Below are positions 30,989-40,112 of a DNA stretch of 64,000 bases, one piece after another; within the stretch, counting starts at the first letter, position 1, and each line of letters begins with the position of its first letter. This DNA is from Rhodococcus jostii NBRC 16295 (GTDB lineage Bacteria; Actinomycetota; Actinomycetes; Mycobacteriales; Mycobacteriaceae). The stretch covers positions 1 through 64,000 of the forward strand of contig NZ_BCWY01000048.1 of NCBI RefSeq assembly GCF_001894825.1. The letters are read 5' to 3'. Below the pieces are notes generated by a model. That model ran no database searches. It saw only the letters and a program-made list of their open reading frames with translations, and was not told the DNA's origin. A program made the translations under genes and the position numbers.

Positions 30989-31644
30989 CAGGAGCCTTTC
31001 GTGTTGCTGTCGTGACGTTTCCCCGGAGGCGGGGGGTCGAGGGTGAGGACGGCGCGGACCGCCGTTTCCAGTCGTTGACGCATCGCGGCGTCCGGTTTTC
31101 GCCGGGCCTGAAGCAACAGTCCGGTGGGGAGTCCGACGACGCACGCTTCGATCACCTCGACCGCGCGCCCGTCCTTGCGCCCCCACAGCGCCCGCGCCAA
31201 CCGGACGAACAGTTCGACGAGGACGGAATCGAGCCGCGTCAACTCGCCGGCGACATCGTCGGGAACGTCCGATCCGAGCAGTTCGTCGCGGCGCACGGTG
31301 AGAAGGAACCGCGACGACTGCGGGAACTGCTCCGCGAAGACGGCCGGGGTGTCGGCTGCCGCGACGACGGCATCCACCGCGGCGGCCCTGCCGTCTGCGC
31401 CATCCTGCCCCAGCGCCTGCTCGACAGACTCCTGCTGCAGGCCGAGAAATCGGTGCGCTGCCCGCAACCACGCGCGCCCGACCAACCCTCCCCGCGACCC
31501 GAAGGCGTGATAGATCGCGCCGTTGGACATCTCCGTGGCGGCGGCGACCGCGCGCAGCGTCACGGCGCTCGGACCGCCCTCGACCGCCAGCCGTTCGGCG
31601 GTGTCGAGAACGTCGCCGAGATCGTGCACGCGTGGCCTGGGCAT
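30988..31644 (-). CDS. TetR family transcriptional regulator
   Basis: A 218-residue TetR protein. The HTH is at about residues 10-55 (AVTLRAVAAATEMSNGAIYHAF) and a long helical C-terminal domain follows. It starts at ATG 31644 and its stop overlaps the start of the crotonase gene, so it is the first gene of that operon and likely regulates it. It is divergent from the sugar-type MFS gene at 31822 across a 177-base gap, so it might also affect that operon. The ligand is probably an acyl-CoA, as in other fatty acid-type TetR/crotonase pairs (inference). Confidence 0.9.
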   Translation of the reverse strand: MPRPRVHDLGDVLDTAERLAVEGGPSAVTLRAVAAATEMSNGAIYHAFGSRGGLVGRAWLRAAHRFLGLQQESVEQALGQDGADGRAAAVDAVVAAADTPAVFAEQFPQSSRFLLTVRRDELLGSDVPDDVAGELTRLDSVLVELFVRLARALWGRKDGRAVEVIEACVVGLPTGLLLQARRKPDAAMRQRLETAVRAVLTLDPPPPGKRHDSNTKGS

Positions 31645-31821
31645 ACGCCGAACGATAACAGATCATGCGTTCTATTACTCGTCGGTAGGTGGAGGCCGAC
31701 CATGCCGTGTGCGCCGCCCGATGATGGGCTTCCCGTTGTGCCCCGAGTCACAATGGGTTAACTTTGTTCGGACATAAACACATTACGTGTTCTGCACATG
31801 GAATACGTCGAGGAGATGTTC

Positions 31822-33240
31822 ATGGCCAGCGATCTCACCCGAACTACCGCCCCGTCCCTGACTGCCGACCCCACCGGGCGGCACTCGCACAGACTCGGCA
31901 TCATCGCCGTCGTCGCCACCTTCGGCGGCCTGCTCTTCGGATACGACACCGGAGTCATCAACGGCGCACTCGAACCGCTCAAGGAAGACCTCCAGCTCAC
32001 CTCGTTCACCGAGGGCCTGGTGGTGAGCATCCTGATCTTCGGTGCCGCGATCGGCGCTCTGATCGGCGGACGGATGTCCGATCGGTTCGGACGCCGGCAC
32101 AACATCTTGGTGCTCGCACTCATCTTCATGGTCGGGACGCTCGGCTGCGTGCTGTCCCCGACATGGGAGGTGCTCGCGCTGTTCCGCTTCATCCTCGGTC
32201 TCGCCGTCGGCGGCGCATCCGCCACCGTGCCGGTCTACCTCTCCGAGATCTCCCCTACGGAACGACGCGGCAGCGTGGTCTCCCGCAACGAAGTGATGAT
32301 CGTCGTCGGACAGTTCGCCGCATTCGTGATCAACGCCATCATCTTCAACATCTGGGGTGAGCACGAGAACGTCTGGCGCTTCATGCTTCTGGTCGCCGTC
32401 CTTCCGGCCATCTTCCTGTTCGCCGGAATGCTGCGGATGCCGGAAAGCCCGCGGTGGCTGATGTCACAGGACCGGCACGACGAAGCGCTCGCCGTGCTTC
32501 TCCAGGTTCGGTCCCCGGAGCGGGCACGTGCCGAGTTGGAGGAAGTCCGGGCGCTCGCCGAGGAAGAGAAGCTCTCACAGACCGGCGGGGCCGCCGACCT
32601 GTCGGTGAAGTGGATCCGCCGCCTCATCTTCATCGGTGTCGGCCTCGGCGTGTTCCAGCAGGCCACCGGCATCAACTCGGTGATGTACTACGGCACCCAG
32701 CTGCTCGGCGACGCCGGATTCTCCTCGAACGCCGCCATCGTCGCGAACACCCTCAACGGTCTGTTCAGCGTGCTCGGCGTCCTCACCGGCGTCGCCCTGA
32801 TCAACCGGATCGACCGTCGGAAGATGCTCATCGGCGGCTTCACCCTCACCACCACGTTCCACCTGCTCGTCGGCCTGTCCGCGTTCCTGCTGCCCGACGG
32901 CACCCTCAAGGCCTACCTGATCCTGACGTTCGTGGTGCTGTTCGTCTTCTCGATGCAGGCCACGATCGGCCCCCTGGTGTGGCTGATGCTGTCGGAGATC
33001 TTCCCGCTGAAGATCCGCAGCTTCGCCATCGGCGTCTGCATCTTCATGCTGTGGATCGCCAACGCCCTTGTCGCGCTGCTCTTCCCGCCCGTCGTGGCCG
33101 CACTGGGAATCGGTGCGACGTTCTTCATCTTTGCAGGACTCGGCGTATTGGCTCTCGTCTTCATCAAAACCCAGGTTCCGGAAACCCGTGGCCGCTCGCT
33201 CGAGGAACTCGAAGACCAGTTCCGGCGCGACTACTCGTGA
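31822..33240 (+). CDS. Sugar/polyol MFS transporter (sugar porter family)
   Basis: A 472-residue, twelve-helix sugar porter. Hallmarks are GGLLFGYDTGVINGAL in TM1, the GRMSDRFGRRHN loop, FILGLAVGGASATVPVYLSEISP in TM4-5, PESPRWLMSQ after TM6, QQATGINSVMYYGTQLL in TM7 and PETRGRSLEELE at the C-terminus. ATG 31822 is chosen because GAGGAG lies six bases upstream. It resembles myo-inositol/hexose:H+ symporters. Co-directional downstream genes encode a universal stress protein and two Gfo/Idh/MocA dehydrogenases, so the substrate is probably inositol or another polyol/sugar that is oxidised by them. Confidence 0.93.
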   Translation: MASDLTRTTAPSLTADPTGRHSHRLGIIAVVATFGGLLFGYDTGVINGALEPLKEDLQLTSFTEGLVVSILIFGAAIGALIGGRMSDRFGRRHNILVLALIFMVGTLGCVLSPTWEVLALFRFILGLAVGGASATVPVYLSEISPTERRGSVVSRNEVMIVVGQFAAFVINAIIFNIWGEHENVWRFMLLVAVLPAIFLFAGMLRMPESPRWLMSQDRHDEALAVLLQVRSPERARAELEEVRALAEEEKLSQTGGAADLSVKWIRRLIFIGVGLGVFQQATGINSVMYYGTQLLGDAGFSSNAAIVANTLNGLFSVLGVLTGVALINRIDRRKMLIGGFTLTTTFHLLVGLSAFLLPDGTLKAYLILTFVVLFVFSMQATIGPLVWLMLSEIFPLKIRSFAIGVCIFMLWIANALVALLFPPVVAALGIGATFFIFAGLGVLALVFIKTQVPETRGRSLEELEDQFRRDYS

Positions 33241-33277
33241 CAGTCGCCGCACCACGTCCCCGTGAAAGGTTGATTCC

Positions 33278-33637
33278 ATGACAGTGCTCGTAGCCGTGAC
33301 CGACTCCTCCGAAGGATCGGAGGCCCTCCTCGCCGGCAAGAAGGAGGCCGCGATGCTGGACACCGACCTCCTGGTGGTGAACCTCTCCCTCACCGAACCC
33401 GAAGACGTCCACACCCTCGCAGAAGACGGCGTGACCGTCCTCGACCGGATCGGCCGCGGAGACCGCGATCCCGCGACCGCCGTGCTCGACCTGCTCGAAG
33501 AGCGGCCCGACATCGAACGTCTCGTGATCGGGGTCAAACGCCGCAGCGCGGTCGGCAAGGCCCTGCTCGGCAGTGTCAGCCAGCGCCTCATCCTGCAGTC
33601 CCCGATCCCCGTGCTCGCAGTGAAAACCCCTCAATAG
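33278..33637 (+). CDS. Universal stress protein family (small)
   Basis: A 119-residue UspA-fold protein: VLVAVTDSSEGSEALLAG start, a middle helix, and the C-terminal nucleotide-binding-like stretch GVKRRSAVGKALLGSVSQRL followed by SPIPVLAV, close to the G-2x-G-9x-G-S/T ATP motif of UspA. It lies between the transporter and the dehydrogenases (37 and 8 base gaps), thus within the operon. Usp domains next to transporters are often nucleotide-dependent modulators; that function here is inference. Confidence 0.85.
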   Translation: MTVLVAVTDSSEGSEALLAGKKEAAMLDTDLLVVNLSLTEPEDVHTLAEDGVTVLDRIGRGDRDPATAVLDLLEERPDIERLVIGVKRRSAVGKALLGSVSQRLILQSPIPVLAVKTPQ

Positions 33638-33645
33638 GAGCCGAG

Positions 33646-34830
33646 TTGAGCAAGCAAGGAAGCCTGCGACTGGTCGCGGGCATGGTCGGCGGCGGGCAGG
33701 GGGCCGACATCGGCACGACCCACCGCTTCGCGATGCGCCTCGACGATCGATACGACCTGCACGCGGGGGTCTTCGGGCGAGACGGCGTCGCATCGGCGCA
33801 GCTCGCGGAGAGTCTCGGCGTGCCGGCCGATCGCACCTACCGCGACCACCGGGAGATGGCGGAGCGGGAATCCACACGCGAGGACGGCGTCGACGTGGTC
33901 GCCGTGACCACCCCGAACGACAGCCACTTCGACATCGCGCGCACCTTCCTCGAGGCGGGCATCTCGGTGGTGTGCGAGAAGCCCCTCACCCCCGACTCGG
34001 CGTCGGCTGCGGAACTGGTCGCGATCGCCGAGTCCTCCGGCGCGATCCTTGCCGTCCCGCACTGCTATTCGGCGTACGCGATGGTCCGGCACGCAGCCCG
34101 GATGGTGCGCGACGGCGACCTCGGGCGGATCCGCTTCGCGACGGTCGAGCACGCGTCCGGCTGGGCCGCGACACCACTCGAACTCGGTGAGCACCGGCAG
34201 GCACGCTGGCGAACGGACCCGGACGTCGCCGGATTCCCCAGCGTCGTCGGCGATCTCGGCACCCACGCCTTCCACCTGCTGCGCTACATCACCGGGCTCG
34301 AAGCCACCCGGGTGTCCGCCGAACTCGACACCCTCGTCCCCGGCCGCCGAGTGTTCGACAACGCCACCGTTCGCCTCACCCTCTCCAACGGGGCACCGGC
34401 GACGCTGTGGGCGAGCATGGCCGCCACCGGCCACGAGCACGGCCTGCGCATCCGGATCTTCGGCGACACCGCGAGCATCGAATGGCGACACGAGGACCCC
34501 CACCATCTGACGGTGCGCGACCTCGACGGCGGCACGACGATTCTCGCGCAGGGAATGCGCACGCTGTCCGAGGACGCCGCCCGGCTCACCCGGCCCGGCC
34601 TGGGACATCCCGAGGGCTTCCTCGAGGCGTTCGCAAACTTCTACCGCGATCTCGCCGACGAACTCCGCGCCCGCCGCGACGGCAACCCCACCACCATCCG
34701 TGATCTGTCCTTCCCCACCGGGCGTGACGGGCTGATCGGCGTCCAGTTCGTGGAGGCGACAGCCGCCTCCCACGACGCCGACTCGGCCTGGGTCGTTCCC
34801 GCTTCCGCACTCGACAAGGTCGGTATCTGA
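33646..34830 (+). CDS. Gfo/Idh/MocA family oxidoreductase
   Basis: A 394-residue NAD(P)-dependent dehydrogenase. The Rossmann domain (residues 1-130) has a GMVGGGQGADIGTTHR nucleotide loop and the catalytic CEKPLTPDSASA motif (EKP). The C-terminal alpha/beta domain contains GDLGTHAFHLLRYITG, typical of sugar/inositol dehydrogenases of this family. TTG 33646 is the start, with AGGAG seven bases upstream. The next dehydrogenase starts one base after the stop. The presence of two family members in one operon suggests sequential oxidation/epimerisation of a polyol, as in inositol pathways (for example inosose formation). The specific substrate is unknown. Confidence 0.92.
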   Translation: MSKQGSLRLVAGMVGGGQGADIGTTHRFAMRLDDRYDLHAGVFGRDGVASAQLAESLGVPADRTYRDHREMAERESTREDGVDVVAVTTPNDSHFDIARTFLEAGISVVCEKPLTPDSASAAELVAIAESSGAILAVPHCYSAYAMVRHAARMVRDGDLGRIRFATVEHASGWAATPLELGEHRQARWRTDPDVAGFPSVVGDLGTHAFHLLRYITGLEATRVSAELDTLVPGRRVFDNATVRLTLSNGAPATLWASMAATGHEHGLRIRIFGDTASIEWRHEDPHHLTVRDLDGGTTILAQGMRTLSEDAARLTRPGLGHPEGFLEAFANFYRDLADELRARRDGNPTTIRDLSFPTGRDGLIGVQFVEATAASHDADSAWVVPASALDKVGI

Positions 34831-34831
34831 C

Positions 34832-35833
34832 ATGCAACGATTCGCCCTCATCGGAGCCGGATTCATCGGCGGAGTACACGGCGCCAACCTCGCCGCGCAC
34901 CCCGACGTCGACCTGGCCCTCGTCTTCGACATCGATCTCGCGCGCGCGACGGACCTCGCCAAGAGGCACGGCAGTCGCGCGACCACCGACCTCACGGAAG
35001 TCTTCGACCCCACAGCAATCGACGCCGTCTTCATCGCGTCGTCCACCGACACCCACGCAGAGCACCTGCGCCGCGCGGCGACGGCCGGAATCCCGGCCCT
35101 GTGCGAGAAGCCCATCGACCTCGACCTCGCGCGGGCCGTCGACATCGTCCGCTTCGCCGACACCCGATCACTCCGGGCGATGGTCGATTTCAACCGCCGC
35201 TTCGACCGCGACTACGCCGAACTCCAGCAGGTGGTCGCGTCCGGTGAGATCGGTGCGGTCGAGCTGATCCAGATGACCAGCCGGGGCCCGGCGATGCCGC
35301 CGCTCGAGTACATCGCGGTGTCGGGCGGACAGATGCGCGACCAGACCGTCCACTTCTTCGACCTGGCCCGGTGGATCTCGGGACTCGACCCCGAGTCGGT
35401 CTTCGCGACCGGATCCACGCTCGCCGAGCCCCGCCTCGCCGACTACGACGACGTCGACACCTCGGCCGTCACCCTGCGCCTGCCCGGCGGCGCACTAGTC
35501 CAGATCGACTGCACCCGCCGGATCGGTTACGGATACGACGAACGCATCGAGGTGCTCGGCTCGACGGGGATGGTCGAGGCGCGGCGCCAGCGCGCCGGCG
35601 CCGTGTCCCGCTACAGCGCAGGCCGCGTCGTCGACGACGGGTTGCACGCGGGATGGTTCGAACGGATCCGGGCCAGCTACCGCACCGCACTCGACCACTT
35701 CGTCGACGCGTTGGAGACCGGCGCCGCCATCGGTCCGACACTGTCGGAAGCCCTGAAGGCGCAGGCGATCGCCGAGGCCGCGACCCGCTCACTGTCCAGC
35801 GGCCGGATGGAACAGATCGACTACCCGATCTGA
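34832..35833 (+). CDS. Gfo/Idh/MocA family oxidoreductase, inositol 2-dehydrogenase-like
   Basis: A 333-residue NAD-dependent dehydrogenase with Rossmann loop GAGFIGGVHG at 8-17, the catalytic lysine motif CEKPIDLDL at about 92-100, and the substrate-binding stretch GGQMRDQTVHFFDLARWISG, where Asp and His correspond to the catalytic pair of inositol 2-dehydrogenases (IolG-like). The length is typical for IolG. Translation follows the previous gene with a one-base gap (TGAcATG). Together with the sugar porter it suggests inositol or scyllo-inositol oxidation. No other iol gene is in view, so the assignment stays tentative. Confidence 0.9.
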   Translation: MQRFALIGAGFIGGVHGANLAAHPDVDLALVFDIDLARATDLAKRHGSRATTDLTEVFDPTAIDAVFIASSTDTHAEHLRRAATAGIPALCEKPIDLDLARAVDIVRFADTRSLRAMVDFNRRFDRDYAELQQVVASGEIGAVELIQMTSRGPAMPPLEYIAVSGGQMRDQTVHFFDLARWISGLDPESVFATGSTLAEPRLADYDDVDTSAVTLRLPGGALVQIDCTRRIGYGYDERIEVLGSTGMVEARRQRAGAVSRYSAGRVVDDGLHAGWFERIRASYRTALDHFVDALETGAAIGPTLSEALKAQAIAEAATRSLSSGRMEQIDYPI

Positions 35834-35841
35834 ACCACCGG

Positions 35842-36513
35842 TCACACGGGGTCGCCGAGGACGACGACGTCGGCGCGGGCGCGACTCGGCCACACCAACG
35901 CGGTATTCCTCTCGTCGCTGTGCCGCACCCATTTTCGGGCCTCGTCCGGCGACTTGCCGTACCGAATGTGCCGTTCGACGAGGCGCGCCACCCGCTCGTC
36001 GTGATCCGGGACGAGGAACCACGCCTCGTCGAGCAGATCGCGCACCGCCGACCAGGGTCCCTCGTCGAGGAGGAGGTAGTTACCCTCGGTGATCACCAGC
36101 GGAATGTGCGGCGGGACGGCGAGCGACCCGGCATAGGACTCCTCGACCTCGCGGTGGAACTCGGGGGCGTACACCGTCTCACCGCCGGGTTCCCGCAGGC
36201 GGCGCAGCAGCGCCACATAGCCGGCGGCGTCGAACGTGTCGGGTGCGCCCTTGCGTCCGGTCCGGCCGAGCCGGGACAGTTCCGCACCGGACAGGTGGAA
36301 TCCGTCCATCGGCACGACCACCGCCGACGATCCGAGCGCCGTCAGCACCGCCGCGGCGACGGTGCTCTTACCGGAGCCCGGCGACCCGGCGATGCCGAGC
36401 AGCCGGCGCTGTCCCGAGTCGGCGAGCACGCGGGCGCGCGCGATCAGTCCCGGCAGTCCACCTTCATACCGCACCGGACCGCCGGTCGTGCCCGCCCCGT
36501 GCTCGTCGTCCAT
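35842..36513 (-). CDS. P-loop nucleoside/sugar kinase family protein
   Basis: A 223-residue phosphoribulokinase/uridine kinase-type protein. It has the Walker A motif GSPGSGKST at about residues 38-46, PMDGFHLSG with a catalytic Asp, EGNYLLLDEGPW and the lid-type arginines in RHIRYGKSPDEARKWV. The same fold appears in the YggC/pantothenate kinase-related family of 'nucleoside/nucleotide kinases'. It converges on the dehydrogenase operon, nine bases apart, and may phosphorylate a related sugar or polyol, but this is only positional inference. ATG 36513 is used; an in-frame TTG at 36531 is possible. Confidence 0.85.
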   Translation of the reverse strand: MDDEHGAGTTGGPVRYEGGLPGLIARARVLADSGQRRLLGIAGSPGSGKSTVAAAVLTALGSSAVVVPMDGFHLSGAELSRLGRTGRKGAPDTFDAAGYVALLRRLREPGGETVYAPEFHREVEESYAGSLAVPPHIPLVITEGNYLLLDEGPWSAVRDLLDEAWFLVPDHDERVARLVERHIRYGKSPDEARKWVRHSDERNTALVWPSRARADVVVLGDPV

Positions 36514-36890
36514 AGGCAGACCGTAGCTCAACCGACATGGATCCCGGGCCCGCCGCCTGTCGTCCGTCGCCCAATGTCACCGTCGGTCAATCAGATTGAA
36601 CCGTTGTCACATTGGGCGAGCGGAACGGGGTGCTTACGTCCACGCCAGCCATCAAGCGCTCATGGCCGGTTTGGACAGCTGACCTGCTCCGTCGAGCTCG
36701 GTTCACCCAGGTTTCCATCGGTGGCGGAAACTTCTTCTGTGCTGTACAACTAAAACAGCGAGACCGGTTTGTGATGTGAAACATACCTAACCGTTACCTC
36801 GGGGCACGAAGACATGGATTGAGAGCATCAGTTCCGGGGGGAATGGATCCGCGCAGGTGGATCGCGTTTCGGGAACGGTAAGGACACCGC
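36514..36890. other. Intergenic region upstream of the WS/DGAT gene
   Basis: There is no credible gene in this 377-base stretch. Base composition drops noticeably (for example around 36580-36620 and 36740-36800), as expected for promoters of the kinase gene (leftwards) and of the acyltransferase (rightwards). No strong terminator or repeated operator was found. A GGTAAGGACACCGC stretch lies just before the acyltransferase ATG. Confidence 0.5.
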
Positions 36891-38315
36891 ATGCTGTTAC
36901 CGATGGCACCGACCGACTCGCTGTTTCTGCTCGGCGAATCCCGCGAGCATCCGATGCACGTCGGCGGCCTGGCGGTCTTCAACCCGCCGGACGGGGCGTC
37001 CGCGGCCGATCTGCGCGCGATGTTCGACACGGCATTGGCCGGCGACCAGGTCGCCCCTCCTTTCCGGAAGCGGGCTCGCCGTTCGGTTACCTCGCTCGGC
37101 CAGTGGGGCTGGGATCACCTCCCGCACGACGAGGTGGATCTCGAGCACCACGTGCGCCGCGATGCGCTTCCCCAGCCGGGCGGCATGACCGAACTGATGA
37201 CGCTGGTGTCGAGGCTGCACGGCACCCTGCTCGACCGCAGCCGCCCGCTGTGGGAGATGCACCTGATCGAAGGCCTCGCCGACGGCCGCTACGCCGTCTA
37301 CACCAAGGTCCACCACGCGCTCGCCGACGGTTCGTCGGCGATGCGACTGCTCCGCGACAGCATGAGCGAAGACCCGCACCGCCGGAACATGCCCGCCCCC
37401 TGGCAACCGCGCACTCCACTCGCCGCCGTCCCGACTCCGGCCACCGGCGTCGTCGACACGTCGGTATTCGGCTCCGCGCTGCCCGCGATGGCGTGGGACG
37501 CCGCCCGGGCCGCCGCCGGCGAGGTGGCCGGACTGCTGCCCGCGGCACTCGGCACCGTGGATCGGGCCCGCCGCGGCAAGGGCGGTGCGGTATCGCTCAC
37601 CGCGCCACACACCGTGTTCAACGTCCCGATCAGCGGCGCCCGCCACGTCGCCGCCCGCTCCTTCCCCCTGGAACGAATCCGCTTGCTGGCCAAGCACGCC
37701 GACGCCACCATCAACGACATCGTGCTGACGATGTGCGCCGGCACCCTGCGGGCCTACCTGCACACCCGGGACGCGTTGCCGGACAACCCGCTGATCGCGA
37801 TGGTCCCGGTCTCGTTGCGCGCACCGGATACCGGGGCTGCCGACCGTACCCACGGCGGCAATCGGGTGGGCGTCCTCATGTGCAACCTCGCCACCCACCT
37901 TCCCGACCCCGCACACCGTCTCGAAACCGTGCGCAACTGCATGAACGAGGGCAAGGCCGCCCTCCAGGCGATGAGCCCCGCCCAGGTCCTCGCGATGAGC
38001 GCCCTCGGCGCCGCTCCGCTCGGCGTCGAGATGTTCCTCGGCCGCCGTGGCCCGCTGCGGCCGCCGTTCAACGTGGTCATCTCCAACGTCGCCGGTCCCC
38101 GAACCCCCCTGTACTGGAACGGGGCCCGACTCGAGTCGCTCTACCCGCTGTCGATTCCCACGACCGGTCAGGCCCTCAACATCACCTGCACCAGCAGCGA
38201 CGATCAGATCGTCTTCGGCCTCACCGGCTGCCGGCGCACCGTCCCCGATCTGCACCCGATGCTCGATCAGCTCGACGCCGAACTCGACCTCCTCGAGACC
38301 GCCGTCGGGCTGTAG
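36891..38315 (+). CDS. WS/DGAT (wax ester synthase/diacylglycerol acyltransferase)
   Basis: A 474-residue bifunctional acyltransferase that makes triacylglycerols or wax esters from acyl-CoA. The active-site motif HHALADG lies at 141-147 with the preceding PLWEMHLIEGL, and the second conserved blocks NDIVLTMCAGTLRAYL, RVGVLMCNL and PPFNVVISNVAGP are all present. Members associate with membranes and lipid bodies. Rhodococcus species carry many paralogues (atf genes), so this copy's number in the series cannot be told. It stands alone with its own upstream region. It may provide storage-lipid synthesis from the carbon generated by neighbouring catabolic pathways (inference). Confidence 0.95.
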   Translation: MLLPMAPTDSLFLLGESREHPMHVGGLAVFNPPDGASAADLRAMFDTALAGDQVAPPFRKRARRSVTSLGQWGWDHLPHDEVDLEHHVRRDALPQPGGMTELMTLVSRLHGTLLDRSRPLWEMHLIEGLADGRYAVYTKVHHALADGSSAMRLLRDSMSEDPHRRNMPAPWQPRTPLAAVPTPATGVVDTSVFGSALPAMAWDAARAAAGEVAGLLPAALGTVDRARRGKGGAVSLTAPHTVFNVPISGARHVAARSFPLERIRLLAKHADATINDIVLTMCAGTLRAYLHTRDALPDNPLIAMVPVSLRAPDTGAADRTHGGNRVGVLMCNLATHLPDPAHRLETVRNCMNEGKAALQAMSPAQVLAMSALGAAPLGVEMFLGRRGPLRPPFNVVISNVAGPRTPLYWNGARLESLYPLSIPTTGQALNITCTSSDDQIVFGLTGCRRTVPDLHPMLDQLDAELDLLETAVGL

Positions 38316-38331
38316 CCCGACCGGCGGTTCG

Positions 38332-38955
38332 TCAGAGCGCCGCTGCCAGCGCGGCGACTCCCGGTCCCTGGAGGTCGCCGAGCGCCACCTTCCGACCGGA
38401 AGCGGCCAGGAGCAGCGACAAGGCGGTGCCGCTCACCTCCGGACCGTCGCCGATCGACACGTCGTCGTCCGCTGCCGTCAGCCGGACGCCGGCGACGAGT
38501 TCCTTGGCGCCGCCGAAGGACGCCGGGGTTCGCGTCTGCAGCCGGAGCGCTCTGACGACGGCCTCCCGCGGGTAGGAGCGGGTGAGCCCCAACGGTCGGC
38601 GGATGTCCTCACCGTGGACGACCTCCTCGACGAGCCGGCTGTCGAGCGGCGCCGGAGGGGTCGACGTCCGCGACGCCACCTGCCGGAGCCGCTCCAGCGT
38701 TTCCTGCGGTGAGGCGCCCCGCTCGCGCTCCACGCCGCGAGCGTTCTGGCGGTCGAAGTCGAACCGCGCCCGAGCGAGAGCGACGATGAAGCCGAGGCGC
38801 GTGGCCCGCGCCGTGTCGACCAGGTGGGCTGCCACGTCGTGCACGGTCCACTCACCGCAGAGCGACTGCTCGTCCCACCGCTCGGCGTCGAGACTGCCGA
38901 GGTCTTCGATCAGCGCCGCACGCTCCGCGTGCACCATCGACCAGACATCTCCCAC
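38332..38955 (-). CDS. Maleylpyruvate isomerase-type, mycothiol-dependent (DinB fold) protein
   Basis: A 207-residue DinB-like four-helix protein of the actinobacterial mycothiol-dependent enzyme family: LCGEWTVHDVAAHLVDTAR near the N-terminus with His ligands, and VHGEDIRRPLGL in the second half, together giving the His3 metal site. The family includes maleylpyruvate isomerase and mycothiol S-transferases. GTG 38955 is preferred over an upstream Met because AAGGAG lies six bases before it. It converges on the WS/DGAT gene. The substrate is unknown; detoxification by mycothiol conjugation is a reasonable inference. Confidence 0.85.
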   Translation of the reverse strand: MGDVWSMVHAERAALIEDLGSLDAERWDEQSLCGEWTVHDVAAHLVDTARATRLGFIVALARARFDFDRQNARGVERERGASPQETLERLRQVASRTSTPPAPLDSRLVEEVVHGEDIRRPLGLTRSYPREAVVRALRLQTRTPASFGGAKELVAGVRLTAADDDVSIGDGPEVSGTALSLLLAASGRKVALGDLQGPGVAALAAAL

Positions 38956-39074
38956 TGTTCGCTCCTTCGGTCGGCACATCGTATGCAGGTAAGACTCGCG
39001 GCGGAGCGGAAATTCATCGGTCGAGCGCTTCCCGGGGTGCGGGCCGGGTCGGCCGGGTCCCTACACTGTGACGG

Positions 39075-39989
39075 GTGCGGATCGCGACCTTCAACGTCAA
39101 CGGGATCCGCGCGGCGCAGCGGCGCGGCATCGAGGAGTGGCTCGGCGAGCGCGAACCCGATGTGGTCGCGCTTCAGGAAGTACGGGCCCGTGCCGCCGCC
39201 ATCCCGCCGGACGTATTCGGCGACTATCACCTCACCTACGACGAGGGGGACGTCGCGGGCCGCAACGGTGTCGCGGTCCTGACTCGGCACGCCCCCGTCG
39301 CGGTGCGGACGTGGAGCGGTACCGCGCTGGTGCGGGCACCGGGCGAATTGCACACCGAGAGGGTCGAACTGGATCCGGTGCCGTTGGCTCGGGGTCTGGG
39401 CGAGTTCGCGAACCAGGGCCGCTACGTCGAGGTCGACCTCGCCGAGGCGCCGATCACCATAGTGTCCATGTACCTGCCGAAAGGCGGTCTCCCGGCGCAC
39501 CTCCAGAAGCCTGGACGCATGCGGGAGGCCCCCGACGGCGGAGCCCGCTACGACCGCAAGATGCGCTTCCTCTCCGCGTTTGCGCGACAGCTGACCCGCT
39601 CGCGGCGGACGGCACGCGCGAACGGCAGGGAACTCCTGCTGATGGGTGACCTCAACATCGCGCACACCCGTTACGACGTACGGAACTGGCGGCGCAGCAA
39701 CCAGGTCGAGGGTTACCTGCCGGAGGAGCGTGAGTGGTTCGACTCCATCCTGTCGCCGCGTACCCTCGTCGATGTCGTCCGGCAGCATCATCCTGGTGTC
39801 GACGGTCCGTACTCGTGGTGGTCGTGGCTGGGGCAGTCGTTCGTGAACGACACCGGGTGGCGCATCGACTACCATCTCGCGACGCCGCGACTGGCACAGG
39901 CGGCGGTCGCGGCCGGCACCGACCGCGAACCGGCGCCCGACCGGCGGATGAGTGATCACGCTCCGGTCGTCGTGGACTACGACTTCTGA
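39075..39989 (+). CDS. xth: Exodeoxyribonuclease III
   Basis: A 304-residue AP endonuclease/3'-exonuclease of the ExoIII family for base excision repair. Signature residues are NVNGIRA at the N-terminus, ALQEVR (metal Glu), SMYLPKG, MGDLNIAHT (catalytic Asp/Asn), and the C-terminal SDHAPVVV (catalytic Asp-His). GTG 39075 gives the MRIATFNVNGIR start expected. It lies alone between a convergent/divergent set of catabolic genes. The family length (about 260-290) is slightly exceeded by an insertion around residues 135-155 (QKPGRMREAPDGGARYDRK). Confidence 0.95.
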   Translation: MRIATFNVNGIRAAQRRGIEEWLGEREPDVVALQEVRARAAAIPPDVFGDYHLTYDEGDVAGRNGVAVLTRHAPVAVRTWSGTALVRAPGELHTERVELDPVPLARGLGEFANQGRYVEVDLAEAPITIVSMYLPKGGLPAHLQKPGRMREAPDGGARYDRKMRFLSAFARQLTRSRRTARANGRELLLMGDLNIAHTRYDVRNWRRSNQVEGYLPEEREWFDSILSPRTLVDVVRQHHPGVDGPYSWWSWLGQSFVNDTGWRIDYHLATPRLAQAAVAAGTDREPAPDRRMSDHAPVVVDYDF

Positions 39990-40112
39990 TCGTCCCCGAC
40001 GCACCGCGGAGGAGTCAGTTCGGGCTGCAGCCCTCGTCGATCCGGGTGTCGTTCAACCGGTCGACGATGTAGGACACGGCGCCGTTGGCGTCGTAGCCGT
40101 CGATGAGTTGGG

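Noticed and set aside
31645..31821. Weak dyad around AACAGATCATGCGTT considered as TetR operator for the 30988 gene
   Set aside because: The arms are only partly complementary and no second copy occurs; the evidence is insufficient.
36587..36784. Minus-strand 65-codon frame upstream of WS/DGAT
   Set aside because: It lies in a lower-GC promoter-like region, lacks a start signal and has no protein-like character.
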